From Streptococcus pseudopneumoniae (lineage in GTDB: Bacteria; Bacillota; Bacilli; Lactobacillales; Streptococcaceae), in NCBI RefSeq assembly GCF_001074825.1, contig NZ_JUPG01000113.1:1-54983 (forward strand): 54,983 nucleotides of DNA, read 5' to 3'. Numbering within the stretch: the stretch's first letter is position 1; each line of letters opens with the position of its first letter. The notes under the pieces were generated by a model. That model did no database searches. It was not told where the DNA came from and saw only the letters and a program-made list of their open reading frames with translations. The position numbers and the translations under genes are program-made. Shown piece after piece: positions 1 to 9,542 of the stretch.

Positions 1-66
1 GCAAGCTGTACTTGAGTACGGTAAGGCGACGCTGACGTGGTTTGAATTTGATTTTCGAAGAGTTTT
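1..66. repeat. BOX-type repeat, left part outside the window
   Basis: This is the terminal part of a BOX element, with the GGCGACGCTGACG core and the GATTTTCGAAGAG end. It matches the right half of the complete copy at 43602-43708 almost base for base. The left half lies beyond the window edge. It sits upstream of the nanE promoter. Confidence 0.85.
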
Positions 67-102
67 AGTTCATTTGGTTGTATATACGGATATTTATATT
101 AG

Positions 103-202
103 CTGAAACTACTTTCAGAAATGGCTGTTCTATAAAATACTTTTGAAACTGAAATCTATTCTACCACAAAGTATTGAAAGCGCTTAATAAATGATATATA
201 AT
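103..202 (+). promoter_or_regulatory. nanE promoter with NanR-like palindrome and cre-like site
   Basis: A perfect palindrome CTGAAA-CTAC-TTTCAG lies at 103-118. The -35 TTGAAA is at 174-179 and the -10 TATAAT at 197-202, with a 17-base spacer. The -35 overlaps TTGAAAGCGCTTAAT, a partial CcpA cre site. The same elements occur at the same distances before the lyase gene (5720-5819). A role for the RpiR-type regulator encoded at 8485-9336 is inferred from context. Confidence 0.75.
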
Positions 203-236
203 GACCTCATAAGAACAAAGAAAAGGAGGAAAGAGG

Positions 237-935
237 ATGCCACAGATTACTAAAGAAGCCTTGATTGAACAAATCAAAGATGGAATCATCGTTTCTTGTC
301 AGGCCCTTCCTCACGAACCGCTTTATACAGAAGCGGGAGGAGTCATTCCCTTGCTGGTCAAAGCAGCTGAGCAAGGTGGAGCAGTCGGTATCCGAGCAAA
401 TAGTGTTCGTGATATCAAAGAAATCAAGGAGGTTACAAAACTTCCGATTATCGGGATTATCAAACGAGATTATCCACCTCAAGAACCCTTCATCACGGCT
501 ACTATGAAAGAAGTTGATGAACTAGCAGAACTAGATATTGAAGTGATTGCTCTAGACTGTACTAAACGCGAACGCTATGATGGTTTGGAAATTCAAGAGT
601 TCATTCGTCAGGTTAAAGAGAAATATCCTAACCAGCTCTTGATGGCTGATACTAGTACTTTTGAAGAAGGACTAGCCGCTGTTGAAGCGGGAATTGACTT
701 TGTCGGAACAACCTTATCAGGATACACATCTTACAGTCCTAAAGTGGATGGTCCCGATTTTGAATTGATCAAAAAACTTTGTGATGCTGGTGTAGATGTC
801 ATTGCAGAAGGGAAAATTCATACACCAGAACAAGCCAAACAAATCCTGGGATACGGAGTGCGAGGTATCGTTGTTGGTGGCGCTATTACTAGACCAAAAG
901 AGATTACAGAACGCTTCGTTGCTGGTCTTAAATAA
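237..935 (+). CDS. nanE: N-acetylmannosamine-6-phosphate 2-epimerase
   Basis: Converts ManNAc-6-phosphate to GlcNAc-6-phosphate in the cytoplasmic sialic acid pathway. The protein has 232 residues, the full length for the family, and a TIM-barrel pattern. The likely catalytic Lys is K76 in GIIKRDYP and the Glu is E191 in [13 protein letters not shown]. Both are placed by analogy with the clostridial NanE Lys66/Glu180 pair, whose spacing nearly matches. The start has an AAGGAGG site a short distance upstream. It is the first gene of the satABC-side operon; the next gene begins 112 bases downstream after a consensus cre site. Confidence 0.95.
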   Translation: MPQITKEALIEQIKDGIIVSCQALPHEPLYTEAGGVIPLLVKAAEQGGAVGIRANSVRDIKEIKEVTKLPIIGIIKRDYPPQEPFITATMKEVDELAELDIEVIALDCTKRERYDGLEIQEFIRQVKEKYPNQLLMADTSTFEEGLAAVEAGIDFVGTTLSGYTSYSPKVDGPDFELIKKLCDAGVDVIAEGKIHTPEQAKQILGYGVRGIVVGGAITRPKEITERFVAGLK

Positions 936-972
936 CACAATCTTAAAACAGAGGAGAGTGGTGGATGCGTAG

Positions 973-2376
<1,404 letters not shown>

Positions 2377-2394
2377 GCACTAAATCAGATTGAT

Positions 2395-2443
2395 CCCTCC
2401 CTTTTCCCTGTGCATAGTCTATGTAAGAAAAGGGAGGATTTTG
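2395..2443 (+). terminator. Intra-operon hairpin after satA
   Basis: CCTCCCTTTTC pairs with GAAAAGGGAGG (arms near 2396-2406 and 2427-2437), followed by ATTTTGTTT. It probably terminates part of the transcripts, leaving more satA mRNA than permease mRNA. Confidence 0.8.
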
Positions 2444-2576
2444 TTTGAAATGTAAGGAACTGTCACGAAATTAAAATGAAGTTCTTACATAAGCGAATCT
2501 TAAAAAATTTCATTTTGATTTTAAAACAGTTCAAGAAAGTCAAAAAATTATTCTATTTGAAAGAGAGGTGCCGACT

Positions 2577-3464
2577 GTGAAAGTCAATAAAATTCGTATG
2601 CGGGAAACAGTGATTTCCTATGCTTTCCTAGCACCAGTGTTGTTCTTCTTTGTCATCTTTGTATTGGCTCCTATGGTGATGGGATTCATTACAAGTTTCT
2701 TTAATTACTCTATGACAAACTTTGAGTTTGTAGGATTAAACAACTATATCCGTATGTTTAAAGACCCTGTCTTTATGAAGTCTTTGATCAACACGGTTAT
2801 CCTGGTTATTGGATCTGTGCCAGTTGTTGTTCTATTTTCACTCTTTGTAGCATCTCAGACCTATCATCAAAATGCCATTGCCAGATCCTTCTACCGTTTC
2901 GTCTTCTTCCTACCTGTTGTAACAGGTAGTGTTGCCGTAACAGTTGTATGGAAATGGATCTATGACCCATTATCAGGGATTTTAAACTTTGTCCTCAAGT
3001 CAAGTCATATCATCAGCCAGAACATTTCTTGGCTGGGAGACAAACACTGGGCTTTGATGGCGATTATGATTATCCTTTTGACAACTTCAGTTGGTCAGCC
3101 GATTATCCTTTATATCGCTGCTATGGGGAATATTGACAATTCATTGGTTGAAGCGGCGCGTGTTGATGGTGCAACTGAGTTTCAAGTCTTCTGGAAGATT
3201 AAATGGCCAAGCCTTCTTCCAACAACTCTTTATATTGCAATCATCACAACAATCAACTCATTCCAGTGTTTTGCCTTGATTCAGCTTTTGACATCTGGTG
3301 GTCCAAACTACTCAACAAGTACACTTATGTATTACCTTTACGAAAAAGCCTTCCAATTGACAGAATACGGCTATGCCAACACAATTGGTGTCTTCTTGGC
3401 AGTCATGATTGCTATCGTAAGCTTTGTTCAATTTAAAGTACTTGGAAACGACGTAGAATACTAA
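2577..3464 (+). CDS. satB: Sialic acid ABC transporter, permease 1
   Basis: Inner-membrane permease of the MalF type with about six transmembrane segments (295 residues). The binding-protein-dependent transport motif starts near E192 (EAARVDGATEFQ), the site that contacts the ATPase. Two GTG codons are possible, at 2568 and 2577. The AAAGAGAGG site ends at 2568, so the second GTG has the right spacing. It pairs with the permease encoded 15 bases downstream. No ATPase gene is present in the cluster, so a shared multi-sugar ATPase such as MsmK is probably used, as known for this family in streptococci. Confidence 0.9.
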   Translation: MKVNKIRMRETVISYAFLAPVLFFFVIFVLAPMVMGFITSFFNYSMTNFEFVGLNNYIRMFKDPVFMKSLINTVILVIGSVPVVVLFSLFVASQTYHQNAIARSFYRFVFFLPVVTGSVAVTVVWKWIYDPLSGILNFVLKSSHIISQNISWLGDKHWALMAIMIILLTTSVGQPIILYIAAMGNIDNSLVEAARVDGATEFQVFWKIKWPSLLPTTLYIAIITTINSFQCFALIQLLTSGGPNYSTSTLMYYLYEKAFQLTEYGYANTIGVFLAVMIAIVSFVQFKVLGNDVEY

Positions 3465-3479
3465 AGAAAGGAGACAGCT

Positions 3480-4319
3480 ATGCAATCTACAGAAAAAAAA
3501 CCATTAACAGCCTTTACTGTTATTTCAACAATCATTTTGCTCTTGTTGACTGTGCTGTTTATCTTTCCATTCTACTGGATTTTGACAGGGGCATTCAAAT
3601 CACAACCTGATACAATCGTTATTCCTCCTCAGTGGTTCCCTAAAATGCCAACCATGGAAAACTTCCAACAACTCATGGTGCAAAACCCTGCTATGCAATG
3701 GATGTGGAACTCAGTATTTATCTCATTGGTAACCATGTTCCTAGTCTGTGCAACCTCTTCTCTAGCAGGTTATGTACTAGCTAAAAAACGTTTCTATGGC
3801 CAACGTATCCTATTTGCCATCTTCATCGCTGCTATGGCTCTTCCAAAACAAGTTGTCCTTGTACCATTGGTACGTATCGTCAACTTCATGGGAATTCATG
3901 ACACTCTTTGGGCGGTTATCTTGCCTTTGATTGGATGGCCATTTGGGGTCTTCCTCATGAAACAATTCAGCGAAAATATCCCAACAGAATTGCTTGAATC
4001 AGCTAAAATCGATGGTTGTGGTGAGATTCGTACTTTCTGGAGCGTAGCCTTTCCAATTGTGAAACCTGGATTTGCAGCCCTTGCAATCTTTACCTTCATC
4101 AACACTTGGAACGACTACTTCATGCAGTTGGTCATGTTGACTTCACGTCAAAACTTGACCATCTCACTTGGGGTTGCGACCATGCAGGCTGAAATGGCAA
4201 CCAACTATGGTTTGATTATGGCGGGTGCTGCTCTTGCAGCCGTGCCAATAGTAACAGTCTTCCTTGTCTTCCAAAAATCCTTCACACAAGGTATTACTAT
4301 GGGAGCTGTTAAAGGATAA
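3480..4319 (+). CDS. satC: Sialic acid ABC transporter, permease 2
   Basis: MalG-type permease, 279 residues, with an N-terminal transmembrane helix near residues 15-35 and the EAA-like motif near E173 (ESAKIDGCGEIRTF). An AAAGGAGA site precedes the ATG. The stop codon TAA runs directly into a BOX repeat (TAATACTC), so the repeat abuts the reading frame without changing it. It forms the membrane pore with the preceding permease. Confidence 0.9.
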   Translation: MQSTEKKPLTAFTVISTIILLLLTVLFIFPFYWILTGAFKSQPDTIVIPPQWFPKMPTMENFQQLMVQNPAMQWMWNSVFISLVTMFLVCATSSLAGYVLAKKRFYGQRILFAIFIAAMALPKQVVLVPLVRIVNFMGIHDTLWAVILPLIGWPFGVFLMKQFSENIPTELLESAKIDGCGEIRTFWSVAFPIVKPGFAALAIFTFINTWNDYFMQLVMLTSRQNLTISLGVATMQAEMATNYGLIMAGAALAAVPIVTVFLVFQKSFTQGITMGAVKG

Positions 4320-4426
4320 TACTCTGCGAAAATCGAATTCAAGCTACGTCAGCGTCACCTTGCCATACTTAAGTATTGCCTGCGGTTAGCTTCCTAGTTT
4401 GTTCTTCAATTTTCATTGAGTATAGG
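4318..4426. repeat. BOX-type repeat, AC form
   Basis: The element runs from TACTCTGCGAAAATCG to TTTTCATTGAGTATAG and contains GTCAGCGTCACCTTGCC. It has no boxB unit. It starts at the satC stop codon and separates the transporter genes from the yhcH-like gene. Confidence 0.85.
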
Positions 4427-4484
4427 AAAATAAATCTATCAAGATACAGAAATATATTTTATAGATTTAGAGAATATAGAGGTT

Positions 4485-4543
4485 ATAAGTGTCTACAAAA
4501 TGTTGGGTATTTGCTTACCTTAGATATTTTGTTAGACACTTAT
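4485..4543. repeat. Long inverted repeat before yhcH
   Basis: Arms of 17 and 18 bases (4485-4501, ATAAGTGTCTACAAAAT; 4526-4543) pair fully apart from one extra T. A smaller GGTA/TACC stem lies in the loop. No U-run follows, so it does not look like a simple terminator. It could be a small mobile repeat or a leader structure for yhcH. Confidence 0.6.
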
Positions 4544-4590
4544 CAACTTAAGAATGATTTTAGTTAACTATCAGAAACGAAGGAAACAGT

Positions 4591-5043
4591 ATGATTTTTG
4601 ACGATTTGAAAAACATCACCTTTTACAAAGGGATTCATCCCAATCTAGACAAGGCTATCGATTATCTCTACCAGCACCGTAAGGATTCTTTCGAATTAGG
4701 TAAGTATGAGATTGACGGAGATAAAGTCTTTCTAGTTGTTCAGGAAAATGTCCTCAATCAATCTGAAAATGATCAATTTGAGCATCATAAGAACTATGCA
4801 GATTTGCATTTGCTGGTAGAAGGACATGAATATTCGAGTTACGGTTCACGTATCAAAGATGAAGCAGTAGCATTCGACGAAGCAAGTGATATTGGCTTTG
4901 TTCATTGTCATGAACACTACCCACTATTGTTGGGTTATCACAATTTTGCGATTTTCTTCCCAGGAGAACCACATCAGCCAAATGGCTATGCAGGTATGGA
5001 AGAGAAGGTTCGCAAATATCTCTTTAAAATTTTGATTGACTAA
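4591..5043 (+). CDS. YhcH/NanQ-family sialic acid anomerase-like protein
   Basis: A 150-residue protein of the YhcH/YjgK/YiaL family, a cupin-like fold. E. coli YhcH (NanQ) speeds conversion between anomers of N-acetylneuraminate, and the same role is inferred here from the gene neighbourhood. The central part contains the motifs NYADLHLLVEG and FFPGEPHQPN, which carry the conserved acidic and His residues of the family. GAAGGAAA precedes the ATG. The next gene starts 19 bases downstream, so they are likely cotranscribed. Confidence 0.85.
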   Translation: MIFDDLKNITFYKGIHPNLDKAIDYLYQHRKDSFELGKYEIDGDKVFLVVQENVLNQSENDQFEHHKNYADLHLLVEGHEYSSYGSRIKDEAVAFDEASDIGFVHCHEHYPLLLGYHNFAIFFPGEPHQPNGYAGMEEKVRKYLFKILID

Positions 5044-5062
5044 AAAATCAGGAGGAGCAAAC

Positions 5063-5707
5063 ATGGCACAAAAAGGAGTAAGCCTTATCAAGGCAGCATT
5101 TGATACAGATAACTTTCTCATGCGTTTTAGTGAGAAGGTCTTGGATATCGTGACAGCCAATCTTCTTTTTATTGTCTCTTGTTTGCCCATAGTGACGATT
5201 GGAGTGGCTAAAATTAGTCTCTACGAGACTATGTTTGAGATTAAGAAGAGCAGACGTGTGCCTGTCTTTAAAATCTATCTAAGAGCTTTCAAGCAAAATC
5301 TGAAATTGGGCTTCCAATTAGGTTTGCTAGAGTTGGGCATTGTTTTGTTGAGTCTTTTAGACCTCTATCTCTTCTGGGGTCAGACAGCTATGCCTTTCCA
5401 AATGGTGAAAGCTATTTGTCTAGGCGTTCTTATCTTCCTCACTATCGTGATGTTGGCTAGCTATCCCATCGCTGCACGCTATGATTTGACTTGGAAAGAA
5501 GTGTTGCAAAAAGGACTTATTTTGGCAAGTTTTAACTTTCCTTGGTTCTTCCTCATGTTAGCCATTCTTTTCCTCATTGTGATGGTTCTTTATCTGTCCG
5601 CTTTCAGTTTACTTTTAGGTGGCTCGGCCTTCCTACTCTTTGGGTTTGGATTATTAGTTTTTATCCAGACTGGATTGATGGAGAAAATTTTCGCAAAATA
5701 TCAATAG
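5063..5707 (+). CDS. YesL/DUF624-family membrane protein
   Basis: A 214-residue integral membrane protein with about five hydrophobic segments, resembling the YesL (DUF624) family found next to sugar ABC transporters. The open frame reaches back to 5036, overlapping yhcH, but the ATG at 5063 has a strong AGGAGG site and is chosen. Its function is unknown; the context suggests a role in sialic acid uptake or its regulation. It is the last gene before the second nan promoter. Confidence 0.8.
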   Translation: MAQKGVSLIKAAFDTDNFLMRFSEKVLDIVTANLLFIVSCLPIVTIGVAKISLYETMFEIKKSRRVPVFKIYLRAFKQNLKLGFQLGLLELGIVLLSLLDLYLFWGQTAMPFQMVKAICLGVLIFLTIVMLASYPIAARYDLTWKEVLQKGLILASFNFPWFFLMLAILFLIVMVLYLSAFSLLLGGSAFLLFGFGLLVFIQTGLMEKIFAKYQ

Positions 5708-5719
5708 TTTAGCTTGTTT

Positions 5720-5819
5720 CTGAAACTACTTTCAAGCCTTAAACGTTTCAAAATACATATCGAAACTAAAATCTAAGTGTGCACAAGATATTGAAAGCGA
5801 TTTTCACAAGGTGTATACT
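5720..5819 (+). promoter_or_regulatory. Lyase operon promoter, copy of the nanE promoter module
   Basis: Near-palindrome CTGAAACTACTTTCAA at 5720-5735, a shared GAAACT-AAATCTA block at 5762, -35 TTGAAA at 5791-5796 and -10 TATACT at 5814-5819, with a 17-base spacer. The -35 overlaps the cre-like TGAAAGCGATTTTCA. The four elements sit at offsets 0, 42, 71 and 94, exactly as in the module at 103-202. Confidence 0.8.
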
Positions 5820-5879
5820 AAACACGTAAAGAATAAATCCTGCTGTTAGCAGAAAAAAAGAAATCTTAGGAGAAAATCT

Positions 5880-6797
5880 ATGTCAGATTTAAAAAAATAC
5901 GAAGGTGTCATTCCAGCCTTCTACGCATGTTATGATGATCAAGGAGAAGTAAGTCCAGAGCGTACGCGTGCCTTGGTTCAATACTTCATTGATAAAGGTG
6001 TTCAAGGTCTTTATGTCAATGGTTCTTCTGGTGAATGTATCTACCAAAGCGTTGAAGACCGTAAGTTAATCTTGGAAGAAGTCATGGCAGTTGCCAAGGG
6101 CAAATTGACAATTATTGCTCACGTAGCTTGCAACAATACTAAAGACAGTATGGAACTTGCTCGCCATGCAGAAAGTTTGGGTGTAGATGCCATTGCAACG
6201 ATTCCACCAATTTACTTCCGCTTGCCAGAATACTCAGTTGCTAAATATTGGAACGATATCAGTTCTGCAGCTCCAAATACAGACTACGTGATTTATAACA
6301 TTCCTCAATTAGCAGGGGTTGCTTTGACTCCAAGCCTTTACACAGAAATGTTGAAGAATCCACGTGTTATCGGTGTTAAAAACTCTTCTATGCCAGTTCA
6401 AGATATCCAAACTTTTGTGAGCCTTGGTGGGGAAGACCATATCGTCTTCAATGGTCCAGATGAACAGTTCCTAGGTGGTCGTCTCATGGGAGCTAAAGCT
6501 GGTATCGGTGGTACTTATGGTGCTATGCCAGAACTCTTCTTGAAACTCAATCAATTGATTGCGGATAAAGACTTGGAAACAGCGCGTGAATTACAGTATG
6601 CTATCAACGCTATCATTGGTAAACTCACTTCTGCACATGGAAATATGTATGGTGTCATTAAAGAAGTCTTGAAAATCAATGAAGGACTTAACATTGGTTC
6701 TGTTCGTTCACCATTGACACCAGTGACTGAAGACGATCGTCCAGTTGTAGAAGCAGCTGCAGCCTTGATTCGTGAAACCAAGGAGCGCTTCCTCTAA
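5880..6797 (+). CDS. nanA: N-acetylneuraminate lyase
   Basis: A class I aldolase that cleaves sialic acid into ManNAc and pyruvate. It has 305 residues, the normal length for the DapA/NanA family. The carboxylate-binding motif GSSGE is at 48-52, the catalytic Tyr is Y139 in VIYNIP, and the Schiff-base Lys is K167 in GVKNSS. An AGGAGAA site precedes the ATG. It is the first gene of the second nan transcript, followed 17 bases later by the kinase gene. In pneumococcus the symbol nanA also names the sialidase, so annotators often write nal or nanL for this gene. Confidence 0.95.
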   Translation: MSDLKKYEGVIPAFYACYDDQGEVSPERTRALVQYFIDKGVQGLYVNGSSGECIYQSVEDRKLILEEVMAVAKGKLTIIAHVACNNTKDSMELARHAESLGVDAIATIPPIYFRLPEYSVAKYWNDISSAAPNTDYVIYNIPQLAGVALTPSLYTEMLKNPRVIGVKNSSMPVQDIQTFVSLGGEDHIVFNGPDEQFLGGRLMGAKAGIGGTYGAMPELFLKLNQLIADKDLETARELQYAINAIIGKLTSAHGNMYGVIKEVLKINEGLNIGSVRSPLTPVTEDDRPVVEAAAALIRETKERFL

Positions 6798-6814
6798 TCC
6801 ATAAGGAGGTATTT

Positions 6815-7699
6815 ATGACACACTACGTTGCAATTGATATCGGTGGAACAAATATCAAATATGGTTTGATTGACCAAGAAGGCCAACTTGTTGAATCGCA
6901 TGAAATGCCAACAGAGGCGCATAAGGGTGGATCTCATATCTTACAAAAGACAAAAGATATTGTAGGCAGCTATTTAGAAAAAGGACCAGTAGCAGGTGTT
7001 GCCATTTCTTCTGCAGGAATGGTGGATCCTGACAAGGGTGAAATCTTCTATGCTGGGCCTCAGATTCCAAATTATGCAGGAACTCAGTTCAAAAAGGAAA
7101 TCGAAGAAAGCTTTAATATTCCTTGTGAAATTGAAAATGATGTCAACTGTGCAGGTCTTGCTGAAGCGGTATCTGGTTCAGGCAAGGGGGCGAGTGTCAC
7201 CCTTTGCTTGACCATTGGAACAGGGATCGGTGGTTGCTTGATTATGGATGGGAAAGTCTTCCATGGTTTTAGTAATTCGGCCTGTGAAGTCGGTTATATG
7301 CATATGCAGGATGGAGCGTTCCAAGATTTGGCTTCTACAACAGCCTTGGTGGAGTATGTAGCAGCAGGTCATGGAGATCCAGTTGATCAGTGGAATGGCC
7401 GACGCATCTTTAAGGAAGCCACTGAAGGCAACAAGATTTGTATGGCTGGTATTGACCGCATGGTAGACTATCTAGGAAAAGGTTTGGCAAATATTTGCTA
7501 TGTTGCCAATCCAGAAGTAGTCATTCTCGGTGGCGGTATAATGGGGCAAGAGGCTATCCTCAAGCCTAAAATTCGAAAAGCTTTGAAAGATGCTTTGGTA
7601 CCAAGCCTAGCTGAAAAAACACGATTAGAATTTGCCCATCACCAAAATACAGCAGGTATGTTGGGTGCCTACTATCATTTTAAGACAAAACAATCCTAG
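6815..7699 (+). CDS. nanK: ROK-family kinase, probable N-acetylmannosamine kinase
   Basis: A 294-residue sugar kinase that probably makes ManNAc-6-phosphate for NanE. The ATP motif DIGGTNIKYG is near residues 8-17 and GTGIGGCLI lies mid-protein. The usual ROK zinc cluster CxCGxxGCxE is absent; the equivalent region reads NSACEVGYMHM, as in zinc-free ROK kinases. AAGGAGG precedes the ATG. A strong terminator overlaps and follows the stop codon. Substrate is inferred from the operon. Confidence 0.85.
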   Translation: MTHYVAIDIGGTNIKYGLIDQEGQLVESHEMPTEAHKGGSHILQKTKDIVGSYLEKGPVAGVAISSAGMVDPDKGEIFYAGPQIPNYAGTQFKKEIEESFNIPCEIENDVNCAGLAEAVSGSGKGASVTLCLTIGTGIGGCLIMDGKVFHGFSNSACEVGYMHMQDGAFQDLASTTALVEYVAAGHGDPVDQWNGRRIFKEATEGNKICMAGIDRMVDYLGKGLANICYVANPEVVILGGGIMGQEAILKPKIRKALKDALVPSLAEKTRLEFAHHQNTAGMLGAYYHFKTKQS

Positions 7700-7726
7700 T
7701 TTGGCCCAGCCAAACTAGGATTTTCT
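7692..7726 (+). terminator. nanK terminator, first copy of a duplicated hairpin
   Basis: CCTAGTTTGG pairs with CCAAACTAGG, followed by ATTTTCT. The 35-base block matches 8462-8496 at 33 positions. The two copies flank the toxin-antitoxin genes. Confidence 0.9.
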
Positions 7727-7738
7727 AATCAAGTTCCC

Positions 7739-7766
7739 TTGACTTTCTTTATAATTGTGAGATAAT
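7739..7766 (+). promoter_or_regulatory. Promoter of the toxin-antitoxin pair
   Basis: TTGACT at 7739-7744 and GATAAT at 7761-7766 with a 16-base spacer, followed by an AAGGAG ribosome site before the ATG at 7796. The pair therefore has its own promoter after the nanK terminator. Confidence 0.7.
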
Positions 7767-7795
7767 AAAGAAAATATATAAAGGAGCTATATAAA

Positions 7796-8083
7796 ATGGC
7801 TATAGCAAATTCAAATAAAATTGTGACCTTCCAAGCTAATAGGGAATTGGTAAATGATGCCATGGAAGTGTTAAAAGAAAAAAATCTCTCTCTTTCATCG
7901 GCACTTAGATTATTTTTAAAGAATGTTGCTGTAACAAATGAAGTAGATTTACTTAATGAAGAGGAATTAGAGAAGGAGTATTTGTTTAGACAATTACAAG
8001 CAGAAGTTCAAGAAAGTTATGCCAAGATTGAGGCTGGAAATTACTTGACAGATGAGGATGTCGTGACACGCTATGGATTATAA
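7796..8083 (+). CDS. RelB/DinJ-type antitoxin
   Basis: A 95-residue protein with an N-terminal ribbon-helix-helix-like segment (IVTFQANRELVNDAMEVL) and LSLSSALRLFLKNVA, typical of RelB/DinJ antitoxins that bind DNA and neutralise a partner toxin. The acidic, helical C-terminal half would wrap the toxin. It overlaps the toxin gene by 11 bases, so translation is probably coupled. The assignment rests on pattern and pairing; no closer family member was recognised. Confidence 0.8.
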   Translation: MAIANSNKIVTFQANRELVNDAMEVLKEKNLSLSSALRLFLKNVAVTNEVDLLNEEELEKEYLFRQLQAEVQESYAKIEAGNYLTDEDVVTRYGL

Positions 8084-8423
8084 AAAATATAGGATTTTGT
8101 ATTCTCCTAGAGTGATTGATAGTCTGGATAAAATATATCAGTATATAGCGGAGGAAATCGGTTCTGTAGAGGCTGCGAGACGAAAAGTGGCCAATATTAG
8201 AAAAGATATTAATCGGCTAGAAATTTTCCCCCAAGCTGGATTTGATGCCGATGAAAAATTTGGTAAGAAATTAGACCCTCGCTACCAAACGCGAGGATTG
8301 ACCTTGAGTAAGGATTACATCGTATTATATACAATTGTTAAGGATACCGTCAGACTTGCTTATTTACTCCCTTCAAAAAGTGATTACATGAAATTATTCA
8401 AGACTAAGTCAAGATACGACTGA
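8073..8423 (+). CDS. RelE/ParE-superfamily toxin
   Basis: A 116-residue basic protein with the ParE/RelE layout: an N-terminal helical pair (SPRVIDSLDKIYQYIAEEIG), a middle FPQAGFDAD turn, and a C-terminal beta sheet ending in DYIVLYTIVKDTVRLAYLLP. It may be an mRNA interferase or a gyrase poison; the sequence alone does not decide. The start overlaps the antitoxin stop. It ends 38 bases before the second copy of the hairpin terminator. Confidence 0.8.
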   Translation: MDYKKYRILYSPRVIDSLDKIYQYIAEEIGSVEAARRKVANIRKDINRLEIFPQAGFDADEKFGKKLDPRYQTRGLTLSKDYIVLYTIVKDTVRLAYLLPSKSDYMKLFKTKSRYD

Positions 8424-8461
8424 TTCATAATCTTGAAGAGGTATGTTTGGTGATGAACAAA

Positions 8462-8496
8462 AATCCTAGTTTGACTCAGCCAAACTAGGATTTTCT
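8462..8496. terminator. Second copy of the duplicated hairpin, shared by toxin and nanR
   Basis: The hairpin CCTAGTTTG / CAAACTAGG is flanked by A-rich and T-rich runs on the two sides, so it can work in both directions. The nanR stop codon lies inside the right arm (8485-8487). Confidence 0.85.
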
Positions 8497-9336
8497 GACG
8501 CGTTTTTGTCTACGATAGCCGTTGAGTTTTTTATTTTCCCAGTAGCTATTAAAGATTTTTTCCTTGCTTTCGCGATTGATTTCCAAAAAGTAGGCATAAA
8601 TCAAATCAATAAAGAAGAGCATAGGAAGTTGAGCGGATATTCGTTGGATGTAGGAGGGTTGGCTGTGGGTGGCTACAAGAACAGTCTCTGTGTAGGGCTG
8701 ACTATCTTTATTGGGTATACTTGTAAAGAGAACAGTTTTTGCGCCCATATCTCTGGCATCCAACAGGCTATCCAAAATAGAAGGCGTTGTGCCAGAGAGT
8801 GAAAAACCGAGCACTAGACAATTTTCATCCATAATGCTGGTTGTCCAGGCAAAGCCGTCTTGATCGGTCAAAGCTTCACAGACTACCCCCAGACGCATGA
8901 AGCGAAATTTCATTTCACGAGCAACCAGTCCAGAACTGCCTGTTCCGAAGAAGTAGACACGCTCAGCATCTTCGATTAGTTGGGCGATTCGTTCTAGTTG
9001 GATTTCGTCAATCAAGTCTTGTGTTTGTTCCCTCATATTGCTATAGCTTCTGAGGACACGTTTGGTCAGTGGACTGTGTTTGTGAGAATAGGTGTCTTGT
9101 TTCTCTGCTTGGTGTTGGTATTGGAAAATGAATTCTCGGTAGCCAGTAAAGCCACACTTTTTAGCAAAGCGAGTTAGTGCAGCCTGAGAGATATGTAATT
9201 TTTGAGTGACTTGTTGAGAAGATAAATCATCTGTAATCGTTTCAGCTTGCAAAAAATAGCGAGCGATTTCTTGCTCTAGGTCTGTCATTTCTTCAAAATG
9301 TGAATCAATGACAGTTGCGATATCTGGTTTGTCCAT
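8485..9336 (-). CDS. nanR: RpiR-family transcriptional regulator of sialic acid genes
   Basis: A 283-residue regulator with an N-terminal HTH_6 DNA-binding domain (LHISQAALTRFAKKCGFTGY near residues 46-66) and a C-terminal SIS sugar-phosphate domain (FFGTGSSGLVAREM and LGFSLSGTT). It faces the nan operons and ends within a terminator hairpin. The pneumococcal homologue NanR is reported to activate nan genes; here that is inference. The palindromes at 103-118 and 5720-5735 are candidate binding sites. An AAGGAG site lies just before the ATG. Confidence 0.9.
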   Translation of the reverse strand: MDKPDIATVIDSHFEEMTDLEQEIARYFLQAETITDDLSSQQVTQKLHISQAALTRFAKKCGFTGYREFIFQYQHQAEKQDTYSHKHSPLTKRVLRSYSNMREQTQDLIDEIQLERIAQLIEDAERVYFFGTGSSGLVAREMKFRFMRLGVVCEALTDQDGFAWTTSIMDENCLVLGFSLSGTTPSILDSLLDARDMGAKTVLFTSIPNKDSQPYTETVLVATHSQPSYIQRISAQLPMLFFIDLIYAYFLEINRESKEKIFNSYWENKKLNGYRRQKRVRKS

Positions 9337-9495
9337 AGGGAAGGCTCCTTTAAATGAGTCGTGTTGGAAAAAGACTAGATTATTGAACTTTTACATTCAT
9401 TATAACATATAATATAGGGATGAATAAATAAAAACGTATCTTGCCGTAAAAACGAAAAAAGCTTCTTTCTTTTCCATAATTTTCTGCTCAAATTG

Positions 9496-9504
9496 TGGTA
9501 AAAT
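9496..9504 (+). promoter_or_regulatory. Extended -10 of pbp2b
   Basis: TGGTAAAAT is an extended -10. Transcription would start near 9511, which excludes translation start codons upstream of that point and supports starts at 9528 or 9543. Confidence 0.55.
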
Positions 9505-9542
9505 GGAGAGTAGGATTTTTATTAGAAATGAGACAGATTTGT

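Noticed and set aside
4376..4567. 63-codon frame after satC
   Set aside because: It begins inside a BOX repeat and runs through the inverted repeat at 4485-4543, with no ribosome site.
9495..9542. Upstream start codons for pbp2b at 9495
   Set aside because: The extended -10 at 9496-9504 places transcription start near 9511, so translation cannot begin at 9495.
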